A DNA stretch of 10,618 bases from Lysobacterales bacterium (GTDB taxonomy: Bacteria; Pseudomonadota; Gammaproteobacteria; Xanthomonadales; SZUA-36): the NCBI GenBank assembly GCA_009692275.1, contig SHZL01000074.1, forward strand, positions 1 through 10,618, read 5' to 3'. The notes under the pieces were generated by a model. That model made no database searches, was not told the DNA's origin, and saw only the letters and a list, made by a program, of their open reading frames with translations. Within the stretch, counting starts at the first letter, position 1, and each line of letters opens with the position of its first letter. Of this stretch, positions 1 to 7,101 are shown in pieces. The translations under genes were made by a program, and so were the position numbers.

Positions 1-1363
1 CATGAATCTCCTGCAGGCTCACGCCATCGCGAAACGCATCGGCAACGTACAGCAACCGCTCCGGCCCGGCTTCGCGCAATTCGCGTTGCAGCACCGCGGT
101 ACGCAAGTTGGGGTCGGTTTCCTGCAAAATCTCGTTCAGGCCGTCCCTTCCCGTTTCCAGGCTGCGCAGGGCTTTTTGCAGGGATTCCTGGAAGGTTCGC
201 CCGATGGCCATGGCTTCACCGACGGATTTCATCTGGGTCGTCAGCCGCGGATTGGCCGCCGGGAATTTTTCAAAAGCAAAGCGCGGCAGCTTGGTTACGA
301 CGTAGTCGATTGCAGGCTCGAAGGAAGCCGGGGTGGCGCCGCCGGTAATCTCGTTGCGCAATTCATCAAGAGTGAAGCCAACTGCCAGCTTGGCAGCCAC
401 CTTGGCAATGGGAAAGCCGGTTGCTTTTGAAGCCAGGGCTGAAGAGCGCGAGACCCGCGGGTTCATCTCGATGACCACTACCTTGCCATTTTCCGGGTTG
501 ATGGCGAACTGAACGTTTGATCCCCCGGTCTCCACCCCGATTTTTCGCAGCACGGCAATGGATGCATTGCGCAGACGCTGGTATTCCTTGTCCGTCAGTG
601 TCTGGGCCGGCGCGACCGTAATGGAATCGCCGGTGTGTATACCCATGGGATCGAGGTTCTCGATGGAGCAAATGATGATGCAATTGTCTTTCTTGTCGCG
701 CACCACCTCCATCTCGAATTCCTTCCAACCCAGCACGGACTCTTCCAGCAATACCTCGTGAGTGGGTGATAGCTCCAGCCCGCGGCTGACGATTTCCTCG
801 AATTCTTCCATGTTGTAGGCAATGCCGCTGCCCGAACCACCCATGGTAAAAGACGGACGGATGATGGTGGGAAAACCGACAGCCACCTGCCGTTGCAAAG
901 CTTCTTCCAGGCTGTGCGCGATGACGGCCGCAGGCACATCGAGACCAATCTCTATCATGGCATTGCGAAATTGCTCCCGGTCTTCGGCCATGTCGATGGC
1001 GGCCCGGGAGGCGCCAATCATTTCCACGCCGTGCTTTTCCAATATCCCGTGGTGCGCCAGGTCCAGGGCGCAATTGAGTGCCGTTTGCCCGCCCATGGTG
1101 GGCAGGAGGGCATCCGGCTTCTCAATGGCGATAATCTGCGCCACGGTGCGCCATTCGATGGGCTCGATGTAAATGGCATCGGCCATTTCCGGGTCGGTCA
1201 TTATGGTGGCGGGATTGGAATTGACCAGGATGACGCGGAACCCCTCTTCGCGCAGTGCCTTGCAGGCCTGCGCCCCGGAGTAGTCAAATTCACAGGCCTG
1301 GCCGATGACGATGGGACCGGCGCCGATGATGAGGATGCTTTTAATGTCCGTTCTTTTAGGCAT
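1..1363 (-). CDS. carB: Carbamoyl-phosphate synthase large subunit, N-terminal part (runs off the left edge)
   Basis: The large subunit of carbamoyl-phosphate synthase makes carbamoyl phosphate from bicarbonate, 2 ATP and ammonia channelled from CarA, feeding arginine and pyrimidine synthesis in the cytoplasm. The frame stays open from the ATG at 1363 to the window edge, giving 454 codons of a family normally near 1070 aa. So the first (carboxyphosphate) ATP-grasp half and the start of the following region are present. The start [20 protein letters not shown] is almost identical to E. coli CarB. Further signatures are [42 protein letters not shown], the glycine loop [31 protein letters not shown] and [20 protein letters not shown]. 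The start codon lies one base beyond the insertion-like element that separates carB from carA, so its ribosome-binding region is element-derived; GGGACAGGG sits 6 nt upstream of the ATG. The missing C-terminal half is only the window boundary. Confidence 0.98.
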   Translation of the reverse strand, partial: MPKRTDIKSILIIGAGPIVIGQACEFDYSGAQACKALREEGFRVILVNSNPATIMTDPEMADAIYIEPIEWRTVAQIIAIEKPDALLPTMGGQTALNCALDLAHHGILEKHGVEMIGASRAAIDMAEDREQFRNAMIEIGLDVPAAVIAHSLEEALQRQVAVGFPTIIRPSFTMGGSGSGIAYNMEEFEEIVSRGLELSPTHEVLLEESVLGWKEFEMEVVRDKKDNCIIICSIENLDPMGIHTGDSITVAPAQTLTDKEYQRLRNASIAVLRKIGVETGGSNVQFAINPENGKVVVIEMNPRVSRSSALASKATGFPIAKVAAKLAVGFTLDELRNEITGGATPASFEPAIDYVVTKLPRFAFEKFPAANPRLTTQMKSVGEAMAIGRTFQESLQKALRSLETGRDGLNEILQETDPNLRTAVLQRELREAGPERLLYVADAFRDGVSLQEIH

Positions 1364-1630
1364 TTAGTGCCCTGTCCCGCCTATTCTTGCGATTTCAGCA
1401 AGGCGAGAAGTGGTCAGCTGCCAGGCGCGCGAACGCAGGACTAGCTGGTCTAATTCAAGCGAGCGCAACACCGCAGACGGCCGCTTATCGCCTTGCCCGG
1501 AGGGAGCCCCGCAGACGCACCAATGCAGCGTTGCAACCCTTGGCAAGGACGAGCCATTCCCCGCGGACTGCGCCTTGCCTTGGCACGTCTGCGGGGCTCT
1601 GAAAACGTCAGAATAGGCGGGACAGGACAC
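1364..1630 (-). other. End-to-end open frame across the element (GTG start, TAA stop, 88 codons); coding status doubtful
   Basis: On the carAB coding strand a frame opens with GTG overlapping the carA stop (TAGTG) and closes with TAA directly before the carB ATG (TAAATG). The predicted 88-residue product resembles no family I know and contains no clear domain. It is basic and low in recognisable structure, beginning SCPAYSDVF and ending EIARIGGTGH. Much of it is encoded by the terminal repeats and the hairpin, so this is probably not a selected protein. Its possible role is to let ribosomes finishing carA continue through the insertion to carB. Confidence 0.2.
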
Positions 1631-1632
1631 TA
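1365..1632. mobile_element. MITE-like non-autonomous element with 23-bp terminal inverted repeats between carA and carB
   Basis: The two ends are inverted copies. The left end at 1365-1387 and the right end at 1610-1632 match at 22 of 23 positions, and the inner 17 nt (cctgtcccgcctattct) are perfect. Both ends finish in TA. Deleting the element plus one TA gives carA ending AGA-TAA followed directly by the carB ATG, which fits insertion into the TA of a carA stop codon with a 2-bp target duplication. No transposase is encoded inside. The interior contains a long hairpin (1504-1599). Size, terminal repeats and hairpin suit a MITE or REP-type element mobilised in trans. The family is not identified, and the TA target duplication is inferred from this single copy. 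Confidence 0.72.
1504..1599. repeat. Long internal hairpin of the carA-carB element
   Basis: GAGCCCCGCAGACG at 1504-1517 is perfectly repeated in inverted orientation at 1586-1599. Read on the transcribed (minus) strand, the pairing continues inward about six more base pairs, including two G-U wobbles. A GGCAAGG / CCTTGCC pair in the loop could add further structure. In the carAB mRNA this would be a very stable stem-loop in the intercistronic region. It has no U-run, so it does not look like an intrinsic terminator. It may stabilise upstream mRNA or serve as a transposase recognition fold. Confidence 0.7.
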
Positions 1633-2823
1633 TCTCGCTTCTCTCAGTCGCGTGATATTTTCCTTCTTGCCAGCCTCGTCCATGCTCTGGATGAACAGGT
1701 CAAACAACCCGGCAATGTCGTGCGGGCCAGGGCTGGCTTCCGGATGCCCCTGGAAACCAAATGCCGGCGCATTGTTGAGCCGAACCCCCTGCAGTGAGTT
1801 GTCAAACAGTGAGCGGTGAGTTGCGCTCATGGATGACGGCAGGCTGTCTTCGTCAATGGCAAATCCGTGGTTCTGGCTGGTAATCATCACGCAACCTGTC
1901 GCCAGGTCCTGCACCGGATGATTGGCGCCGTGATGGCCGAACTTCATTTTTACCGTGCGCGCCCCGGCTGCCAGTCCCAGCAACTGGTGGCCGAGGCAAA
2001 TTCCAAACACAGGAATTTTCTTCTTCAACAGGCGGCGTATTGCCTTGATGGCGTAGTCGCACGGCTCCGGGTCGCCAGGGCCGTTCGACAGGAACACGCC
2101 ATCGGGTGCGAGTTCGAGCACCTGTTCTGCCGTGGTGGTTGCAGGCACCACGGTAATGCGGCACGCCCGCTCTGCCAGCATGCGCAGGATATTGCGCTTG
2201 ATGCCAAAATCGTAGGCCACGACATAGCGCACGGGTGCCATGGCATTCCATTGCTGTGTGTCCAGGCTCCAGCTTCCAGCCAGCCATTCGTAGCTGCTCC
2301 GGGTGGTCACTTCACGTGCCAGGTCCAGGCCCTTCATCCCGGGGAAAGACCGCGCCAGCGCAACTGCGGCGAGGGTCATCGCGCCACCGTCAGTGGCTCC
2401 GCTGGCGGTAGCGCCCGCCACGATCCCGCCATTCTGGGCGCCCTTGCTGCGCAGAATACGGGTGAGCTTGCGCGTATCGATGCCGGCAATGGCCACCACC
2501 CGGTGGCGCTTGAGGAAGTCCGGCAGGGTTTCATTCATACGCCAGTTGCTGGCCAGGGCCGGGCAGTCGCGCACTATGAGCCCGGCGGCCATGACGCAAT
2601 CAGACTCGTTGTCCTGTTCGTTACAACCGGTATTGCCAATATGCGGGTAGGTCAGAGTGACAAGCTGGCGCATATAGGAAGGGTCGGTAAGTATTTCCTG
2701 GTATCCGGTCATGGCCGTGTTGAATACGACCTCACCGCTGGATTCACCCCGCGCTCCTATACTCTGCCCCTGGAACACGGTGCCGTCCGCCAGGGCCAGT
2801 ACAGCCAACTCTGCCAAATTCAT
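1630..2823 (-). CDS. carA: Carbamoyl-phosphate synthase small subunit (glutaminase)
   Basis: CarA hydrolyses glutamine and passes ammonia to CarB for carbamoyl phosphate synthesis. With the ATG at 2823 the protein is 397 aa, against about 380 in the family. The N-terminal CarA domain shows [20 protein letters not shown] (31-50) and TYPHIGNTG. The class I glutamine amidotransferase domain has SNGPGDPEP, the nucleophile elbow [10 protein letters not shown] with Cys276, and the His360/Glu362 pair in [11 protein letters not shown]. Start choice is not settled. GGAGG lies only 1 nt before the ATG at 2823 but 7 nt before an in-frame TTG at 2817, and the TTG gives the same N-terminal length as E. 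coli CarA. The frame is also open upstream to a GTG at 2907 next to the predicted transcription start. The stop codon TAG is formed by the end of the downstream element. The C-terminal tail after the amidotransferase domain ([12 protein letters not shown]) is not one I recognise as conserved. Confidence 0.96.
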   Translation of the reverse strand: MNLAELAVLALADGTVFQGQSIGARGESSGEVVFNTAMTGYQEILTDPSYMRQLVTLTYPHIGNTGCNEQDNESDCVMAAGLIVRDCPALASNWRMNETLPDFLKRHRVVAIAGIDTRKLTRILRSKGAQNGGIVAGATASGATDGGAMTLAAVALARSFPGMKGLDLAREVTTRSSYEWLAGSWSLDTQQWNAMAPVRYVVAYDFGIKRNILRMLAERACRITVVPATTTAEQVLELAPDGVFLSNGPGDPEPCDYAIKAIRRLLKKKIPVFGICLGHQLLGLAAGARTVKMKFGHHGANHPVQDLATGCVMITSQNHGFAIDEDSLPSSMSATHRSLFDNSLQGVRLNNAPAFGFQGHPEASPGPHDIAGLFDLFIQSMDEAGKKENITRLREAR

Positions 2824-2835
2824 TCCTCCAGACAT

Positions 2836-2866
2836 AAAAAACGGGAACGCCGGTCGGCAATTCCCG
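2836..2866 (-). terminator. Attenuator-like hairpin with U-run in the carA leader
   Basis: Read on the minus strand, CGGGAA (2866-2861) pairs with TTCCCG (2847-2842), with a possible inner CCG/CGG pairing. Six T residues (2841-2836) follow immediately. The structure sits between the predicted carA promoter and the carA start, so it would terminate transcription before the gene. That suggests attenuation control by pyrimidine or nucleotide supply, as known for other pyrimidine genes. The outer stem is only 6 bp, so efficiency is uncertain. Confidence 0.5.
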
Positions 2867-2909
2867 CTTAGACAATCTCTATCTGAAACAAAAACCTCTA
2901 AGCGCACAG

Positions 2910-2938
2910 ATTCTAGCGGAGCCCGGCGGCCCTGTCTA
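2910..2938 (-). promoter_or_regulatory. Sigma-70-type promoter for carA(B)
   Basis: On the minus strand, TAGACA (2938-2933; 5/6 to TTGACA) is separated by exactly 17 nt from TAGAAT (2915-2910; 5/6 to TATAAT). The expected transcription start is near 2903-2905, about 80 nt upstream of the ATG at 2823 and at or next to an in-frame GTG (2907). No convincing ArgR operator was seen by eye. Confidence 0.6.
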
Positions 2939-2942
2939 ACGA

Positions 2943-3067
2943 CTTGTAGGCGCGCCGCTGGGCGCGAATGTTTAGATACGCTCTCCTGATCGGCTGCAAG
3001 CGGCCATTGTGCAGGGACGCGCCGGTGCCGCGAAGGCCATGGATGGCCGAGAGCGGCCTCCTACAAG
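2943..3067. repeat. REP/BIME-like inverted pair between dapB and carA
   Basis: cttgtagg at 2943-2950 and its inverse cctacaag at 3060-3067 bound this stretch, and each is followed inward by gccgct. Each end carries a local palindrome: cgcgcc/ggcgcg near 2951-2966, and gccgc..gcggc (3027-3057) enclosing ggccat-gg-atggcc (3035-3048). The TGTAGGAG-like head plus a GC-rich palindrome resembles REP sequences of pseudomonads. The right unit includes the dapB stop codon TAG. There is no gene or T-run here. The region may protect the dapB transcript 3' end or simply be a dispersed repeat. The REP identity is an inference from form. Confidence 0.5.
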
Positions 3068-3777
3068 CGCCCGGCCAGCCAGTCCGCTGCCGAATAGAAG
3101 CCCGGGTCCTGCTTACTCAGCCAGCGGGCCGCGTCCAGTGCGCCGTGGGCAAATAAAGCGCGATCCATGGCTTCATGGTGCAAAACAATTTTCTCGCCCG
3201 GCCAGTCAAGTGTAACGCTGTGTTGCCCGATGATTTCCCCTTCGCGGATCGAGCTATAAGAAATTTCCGGCACACTGCTGTCCCGCCCGGCAGCAATCGC
3301 CGCGCCCAGCATCAGGGCCGTGCCGGACGGTGCATCCTGCTTCCATTGGTGATGCGTATCTGCGATGGACACCCGGGTTTCAGGCTTCATCAGGCCCGCA
3401 GCTACGGTGCACAAGCGCGCCAGCAGGTTTACCCCCAGGCTGAGGTTGGGCGACCAAAGAACCGCACAGCTTTTTGCCGCCAACTTCAGGGCGTCCATCT
3501 CTGCCGCGCACAAACCGGTAACTCCGCTCAGCAAGGCAACCCGCTGGTTGGCACACCATGGCGCCGCGTTGGCAGTACCCTGCGGCAGGGAAAAATCGAT
3601 CAGGACTTCGGGATTTCCCGGCAACTGGTCCAGCGAGGAAAAATAAGCTACGGGTTCAGCCCAGTCCGGCCGGGCTGGTGCTACCACCGCGGTAATGCTG
3701 ACGGTCGCATCCTGTTTTGCTGACTTGACGATGGCTGCAGCCATGCGACCGGCGCCGTGCAGTGCAATACGTGTCAT
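3061..3777 (-). CDS. dapB: 4-hydroxy-tetrahydrodipicolinate reductase, short form
   Basis: DapB reduces 4-hydroxy-tetrahydrodipicolinate with NAD(P)H in the diaminopimelate/lysine pathway, supplying peptidoglycan precursors. The protein is 238 aa, against about 270 in E. coli. The N-terminal nucleotide-binding loop is LHGAGRMAAAI (6-16), one residue shorter than the usual GAxGRMG pattern. DFSLPQGT (61-68) and GVTGL (85-89) match the cofactor domain, and SPNLSLGVNLL the hinge. The substrate and catalytic motif is THHQWKQDAPSGTAL, with the His142-His143 pair, Lys146 and SGTA. The C-terminus (FAHGALDAARWL) is typical. It starts 28 bp beyond the dnaJ stop with no separate promoter visible, so it is probably read from the dnaJ transcript. 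The ribosome-binding site is weak (GGAG about 11 nt upstream). The stop codon lies in the REP-like repeat. From memory, short DapBs of this size occur in Xanthomonadales. Confidence 0.95.
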   Translation of the reverse strand: MTRIALHGAGRMAAAIVKSAKQDATVSITAVVAPARPDWAEPVAYFSSLDQLPGNPEVLIDFSLPQGTANAAPWCANQRVALLSGVTGLCAAEMDALKLAAKSCAVLWSPNLSLGVNLLARLCTVAAGLMKPETRVSIADTHHQWKQDAPSGTALMLGAAIAAGRDSSVPEISYSSIREGEIIGQHSVTLDWPGEKIVLHHEAMDRALFAHGALDAARWLSKQDPGFYSAADWLAGRL

Positions 3778-3805
3778 ATCGGGCTGGGCTCCAGTGTCCT
3801 GGCAA

Positions 3806-4924
3806 TTAGGACGTCATGCGCTCGAAAAATTCGCGCACACTGCTAAGCCAGGACTCACCGCGGGGATTGTGCTCCGTATCGTCGCCCTTGTAGTCATTTT
3901 CAAACTCCTGCAGCAATTCCTTCTGGCGGCGGCTCAACTTCACCGGCGTTTCCAGCACGATGCGGCATATGAGATCGCCTTGCTTGTGGCTGCGCACCGA
4001 CTTTACCCCTTTACCCTTCAGCCGGAACATGCGCCCGGTTTGGGTTTCCGCCGGTATTTTCAGCTTCACCTGGCCTCCCAGCGTGGGGATTTCCAGTTCG
4101 CCACCCAATGCCGCCAGGGTGAAGGTAACGGGCACCTCGCAATGCAGATCGTCGCCGTCGCGCGCGAAGATCCGGTGCCCCCGCACTCGCACCTCCACGT
4201 AAAGATCGCCGGTCCCCGCACCGTTCGCACCCGCTTCACCTTCACCGGCCAAGCGGATGCGGTCACCATTGTCTACGCCCGCCGGGATTTTTACCGACAG
4301 TGTCCGGGTTTCCCGCACCCTGCCCTGGCCATGGCAGGTGCCGCAGGGATTACTGATTCTTTGGCCTTGCCCGTGACAGGCCGGGCAGGTTTGCTGCACC
4401 GAAAATATGCCTTGCTGCATGCGCACCTGGCCAACGCCACCGCAGGTGGCGCAGGTCTCTTTCTTGCCGTCACGCGCACCACTGCCATTGCAGGTTTTGC
4501 ACGCGCCAAGAGTGGGAACTTTTATCTCGCGGGTTACACCCTGGACGGCTTCTTCCAGATCCAGTTCCATGGCCAGGCGCAAGTCCGAACCGCGCTGCCG
4601 CTGCTGCGAACGGCGCCCGCCGCCGAAAATATCACCAAAGATATCGCCAAAAATGTCTCCCACGTCGCCGTGAAAACCACCAGGCCCCCCGCCTGCACTG
4701 CCGTCTACGGCGGCGTGGCCAAAGCGGTCGTAGGCGGAACGCTTGTCCGGGTCCGTGAGGATTTCGTAGGCTTCTTTGGCTTCCTTGAACTGCTCCAGCG
4801 CGCTCTCTTCCGGATTGCGGTCTGGATGGTATTTCATAGCCAGCCGCCGGTAGGCTTTCTTCAGATCGGCTTCGCTGGCGTTTTTCGCCACGCCGAGAAT
4901 CTCGTAGTAATCGCGTTTTGCCAT
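3806..4924 (-). CDS. dnaJ: Chaperone DnaJ (Hsp40, type I)
   Basis: DnaJ delivers unfolded clients to DnaK and stimulates its ATPase in the cytoplasm. The protein is 372 aa, the normal length. The J domain (about 1-70) has the HPD motif at 33-35. A Gly/Phe region (75-105) contains three consecutive GDIF units. The zinc-binding domain has all four CxxCxGxG motifs (Cys142/145, 158/161, 180/183, 194/197). The C-terminal client-binding and dimerisation domains follow, with [20 protein letters not shown] and LYVEVRV. The start is supported by AAGGA 8 nt upstream of the ATG. It lies 138 bp behind dnaK, past an intrinsic terminator, and 28 bp ahead of dapB. A weak heat-shock promoter candidate and a leader hairpin precede it. 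Confidence 0.98.
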   Translation of the reverse strand: MAKRDYYEILGVAKNASEADLKKAYRRLAMKYHPDRNPEESALEQFKEAKEAYEILTDPDKRSAYDRFGHAAVDGSAGGGPGGFHGDVGDIFGDIFGDIFGGGRRSQQRQRGSDLRLAMELDLEEAVQGVTREIKVPTLGACKTCNGSGARDGKKETCATCGGVGQVRMQQGIFSVQQTCPACHGQGQRISNPCGTCHGQGRVRETRTLSVKIPAGVDNGDRIRLAGEGEAGANGAGTGDLYVEVRVRGHRIFARDGDDLHCEVPVTFTLAALGGELEIPTLGGQVKLKIPAETQTGRMFRLKGKGVKSVRSHKQGDLICRIVLETPVKLSRRQKELLQEFENDYKGDDTEHNPRGESWLSSVREFFERMTS

Positions 4925-4942
4925 GCCCGGATTCCTTGTTAG

Positions 4943-4969
4943 GGAAACTCTGATTTATTCAGAGATTCC
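4943..4969 (-). promoter_or_regulatory. Stem-loop in the dnaJ 5' leader
   Basis: The arms ggaaactctga (4943-4953) and tcagagattcc (4959-4969) pair over 11 bp with one mismatch and a 5-nt loop. In the mRNA the upstream arm carries AAGGAATC, and the same octamer recurs 18-19 nt before the dnaJ ATG as the Shine-Dalgarno region. The GTTTCC in the downstream arm could pair with either copy, so the two folds exclude each other. Whether this regulates translation is not shown. Confidence 0.4.
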
Positions 4970-4984
4970 TTAGTTCACGGGATT

Positions 4985-5010
4985 TTGGGTTGCCCCGTGC
5001 CTATTTCAAT
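4985..5010 (-). promoter_or_regulatory. Weak candidate heat-shock (sigma-32) promoter for dnaJ
   Basis: On the minus strand, ATTGAA (5010-5005; 5/6 to CTTGAA), a 14-nt spacer and ACCCAA (4990-4985; 4/6 to CCCCAT). It begins directly beyond the dnaK terminator hairpin, a sensible place for a second start. The match is clearly poorer than those of grpE and dnaK. Confidence 0.35.
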
Positions 5011-5040
5011 GCAAAACCCCGGCCGTGGCCGGGGTTTTGC
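5011..5040. terminator. Intrinsic terminator between dnaK and dnaJ, bidirectional form
   Basis: A perfect 30-nt palindrome: gcaaaaccccggcc, then gt, then ggccggggttttgc. The very GC-rich stem is preceded by AAAA and followed by TTTT on either strand. It begins 22 nt downstream of the dnaK stop. It probably ends most dnaK transcripts and lowers dnaJ-dapB expression relative to dnaK. The short T-run suggests partial read-through. Confidence 0.8.
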
Positions 5041-5062
5041 AGGTGCTGATCAGCGTTCGCTA

Positions 5063-6988
5063 TCAACGCTTTTTGTCATCGTCCACTTCTTCGAACTCTG
5101 CATCCACCACATCCTCTGCCGTACCCTGGGGTTGTGACGGGCCACCGGCGGAGGCGGAATCCGCCGCCTGTGCGGCTTCTGCAGCTTTTTGCTGGATGAC
5201 CTGTGCCGCTTCGCCCAAAGTGGCAACAGCCGCCTCGATTTCATCCTTCTTGTCGCCCTTCATGGCCTTTTCCACTTCTTCAATGGCGGCTTCGACCTTG
5301 CTGCGTTCGGCTGCATCGACCTTGTCGCCCAATTCCGCCAGGCTCGAGCGGGTGGCATGGACCATGGCATCTGCCATATTGCGCGAAGTGACCAGCTCAT
5401 GGAATTTCCGGTCTTCTTCCGCATGGACCTCTGCATCTTTCACCATGCGATCGATTTCATCCGCTGACAGCCCGGAACCGGCTTTGATCTCGATCCGCTG
5501 TTCCTTGCCGGTTGCCTTGTCCTTGGCACTCACGTGCATGATGCCGTTGGCGTCAATATCAAAGCTGACTTCGACCTGCGGCATGCCGCGACGTGCGGCG
5601 GCGATGCCGGTCAGGTCAAACCGGGCCAGTGACTTATTAGCTGCTGCGATTTCACGTTCGCCCTGCAAGACGTGCACGGTAACCGCAGTCTGGTTGTCCT
5701 CGGCAGTGGAGAATACCTGTGCAGCCTTGGTTGGAATGGTGGTGTTTTTCGAGATCAGCTTGGTCATCACTCCGCCCAGGGTCTCGATGCCCAGCGACAA
5801 GGGGGTAACGTCCAGCAGCAGAACATCCTTGACTTCGCCGGACAGAACTCCAGCCTGTATCGCGGCACCAACAGCCACCGCTTCGTCCGGATTCACGTCC
5901 TTACGTGGCTCGCGGCCAAAGAATGCGGCAACCGTTTCCTGCACCCTGGGCATGCGCGTCTGGCCACCGACCAGGATGACCTCGTTGATGTCGCTGATTT
6001 TCAGCCCGGAGTCATCCAGTGCCGTACGGCAAGGCGCTATGGTCCGCGTGATCAGGTCTTCAACCAGTGATTCGAGCTTGGCCCGCGTCAGCTTGATGTT
6101 CAGATGCTTGGGGCCATTGGCATCCGCGGTAATATACGGCAGGTTTACCTCAGTCTGCTGGCTCGATGACAGCTCGATCTTGGCGCGCTCGGCGCCTTCG
6201 CGCAGGCGCTGCAGGGCCAGCGGGTCTTTTCTCAGGTCAAAGCCCTGATCTTTCTTGAATTCAGCCACCAGGTAATCAATCACCCGCCGGTCGAAGTCCT
6301 CACCGCCCAGGAAGGTATCCCCGTTGGTGGACAGAACTTCAAACTGGTGCTCGCCATCCACGTCGGCAATTTCAATGATGGAAACGTCGAAGGTACCGCC
6401 GCCAAGGTCATACACGGCGATTTTCTTTTCGCCGCCTTTCTTGTCCAGGCCATAGGCCAACGCAGCCGCCGTGGGCTCGTTGATGATGCGCTTGACGTTA
6501 AGCCCGGCTATCCTGCCGGCATCCTTGGTCGCCTGGCGCTGCGAGTCGTTGAAATATGCCGGCACGGTAATAACCGCCTCGGTTACTTCCTCACCGAGGT
6601 AGTCTTCGGCCGTCTTTTTCATTTTCATCAGCACGCGTGCCGAAATTTCCGGCGGCGCCATTTTCTTGCCACCTGCTTCAACCCAGGCATCGCCGTTTTC
6701 CGCTGCAAGTATCTTGTACGGCACCAGGTCGCGGTCCTTTTGCACGACCTCTTCCGCATACTTGCGCCCAATCAGTCGTTTCACCGCGTACAAGGTGTTG
6801 CTCGGATTGGTCACTGCCTGGCGCTTGGCCGGCTGGCCAACAATCACTTCGTCATCCTTCGTGAAAGCCACGATGGATGGCGTGGTGCGATCGCCTTCGG
6901 CATTTTCGATCACTTTGGGCTGACCGCCTTCCATCACTGCTACGCAGGAATTCGTGGTGCCCAGGTCAATACCTATGATCTTGCCCAT
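5063..6988 (-). CDS. dnaK: Chaperone DnaK (Hsp70)
   Basis: DnaK is the ATP-dependent cytoplasmic Hsp70. It binds hydrophobic peptides with DnaJ and GrpE and, in proteobacteria, also titrates the heat-shock sigma factor. The 641-aa protein has the normal length. The nucleotide-binding domain shows phosphate loop 1 [11 protein letters not shown] (5-15), [12 protein letters not shown] (169-180) and phosphate loop 2 DLGGGTFD with the autophosphorylation-type Thr199. The interdomain linker [12 protein letters not shown] (389-400) leads into the substrate-binding domain. The C-terminus EEVDDDKKR is a variant of the usual EEVKDDKK tail. The ATG at 6988 has GGAG 10 nt upstream. It lies 113 bp behind grpE with its own sigma-32-type promoter, and is followed by a strong hairpin terminator. 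Confidence 0.99.
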   Translation of the reverse strand: MGKIIGIDLGTTNSCVAVMEGGQPKVIENAEGDRTTPSIVAFTKDDEVIVGQPAKRQAVTNPSNTLYAVKRLIGRKYAEEVVQKDRDLVPYKILAAENGDAWVEAGGKKMAPPEISARVLMKMKKTAEDYLGEEVTEAVITVPAYFNDSQRQATKDAGRIAGLNVKRIINEPTAAALAYGLDKKGGEKKIAVYDLGGGTFDVSIIEIADVDGEHQFEVLSTNGDTFLGGEDFDRRVIDYLVAEFKKDQGFDLRKDPLALQRLREGAERAKIELSSSQQTEVNLPYITADANGPKHLNIKLTRAKLESLVEDLITRTIAPCRTALDDSGLKISDINEVILVGGQTRMPRVQETVAAFFGREPRKDVNPDEAVAVGAAIQAGVLSGEVKDVLLLDVTPLSLGIETLGGVMTKLISKNTTIPTKAAQVFSTAEDNQTAVTVHVLQGEREIAAANKSLARFDLTGIAAARRGMPQVEVSFDIDANGIMHVSAKDKATGKEQRIEIKAGSGLSADEIDRMVKDAEVHAEEDRKFHELVTSRNMADAMVHATRSSLAELGDKVDAAERSKVEAAIEEVEKAMKGDKKDEIEAAVATLGEAAQVIQQKAAEAAQAADSASAGGPSQPQGTAEDVVDAEFEEVDDDKKR

Positions 6989-7037
6989 GTCTTAAATTCT
7001 CCAAAAATAAGTTCAGTACACGTTCGTTGCAACAAAA

Positions 7038-7063
7038 GTGGGGGCCTGTAACGAAATTTCAAT
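7038..7063 (-). promoter_or_regulatory. Heat-shock (sigma-32) promoter for dnaK
   Basis: On the minus strand, ATTGAAA with the core hexamer ATTGAA at 7063-7058, a 14-nt spacer, then CCCCAC (7043-7038) within CCCCCACTT. The sigma-32 consensus is CTTGAA-N13-15-CCCCAT. The predicted start near 7030 gives a leader of about 42 nt before the dnaK ATG, so dnaK can be induced separately from grpE. Confidence 0.65.
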
Positions 7064-7101
7064 ACGCTGAAGGCTGATTACCCTGTCTTTTTTTATCGAC
7101 A

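Noticed and set aside
86..105. CRISPR array, tRNA, rRNA or phage genes anywhere in the window
   Set aside because: No spaced direct repeats, cloverleaf-like segments or phage proteins were seen. All long frames are housekeeping genes or their shadows. The coordinates are a placeholder for the whole window.
1867..2871. 334-codon open frame on the plus strand opposite carA
   Set aside because: It is antisense to a full-length CarA with all catalytic residues and has no family resemblance.
3695..4942. 415-codon open frame on the plus strand opposite dnaJ and the dapB start
   Set aside because: It overlaps two conserved genes on the other strand, has no recognisable family, and its codon pattern is a shadow of dnaJ.
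4943..4969. CIRCE operator (HrcA site) before dnaJ
   Set aside because: The inverted repeat has a 5-nt loop and no TTAGCACTC/GAGTGCTAA sequence. The sigma-32 promoters suggest the proteobacterial heat-shock regulon instead.
5025..6248. 407-codon open frame on the plus strand opposite dnaK
   Set aside because: It is antisense to a clearly conserved DnaK. Its Ser/Ala-rich composition is the usual shadow of GC-biased codons, and no domain is recognisable.
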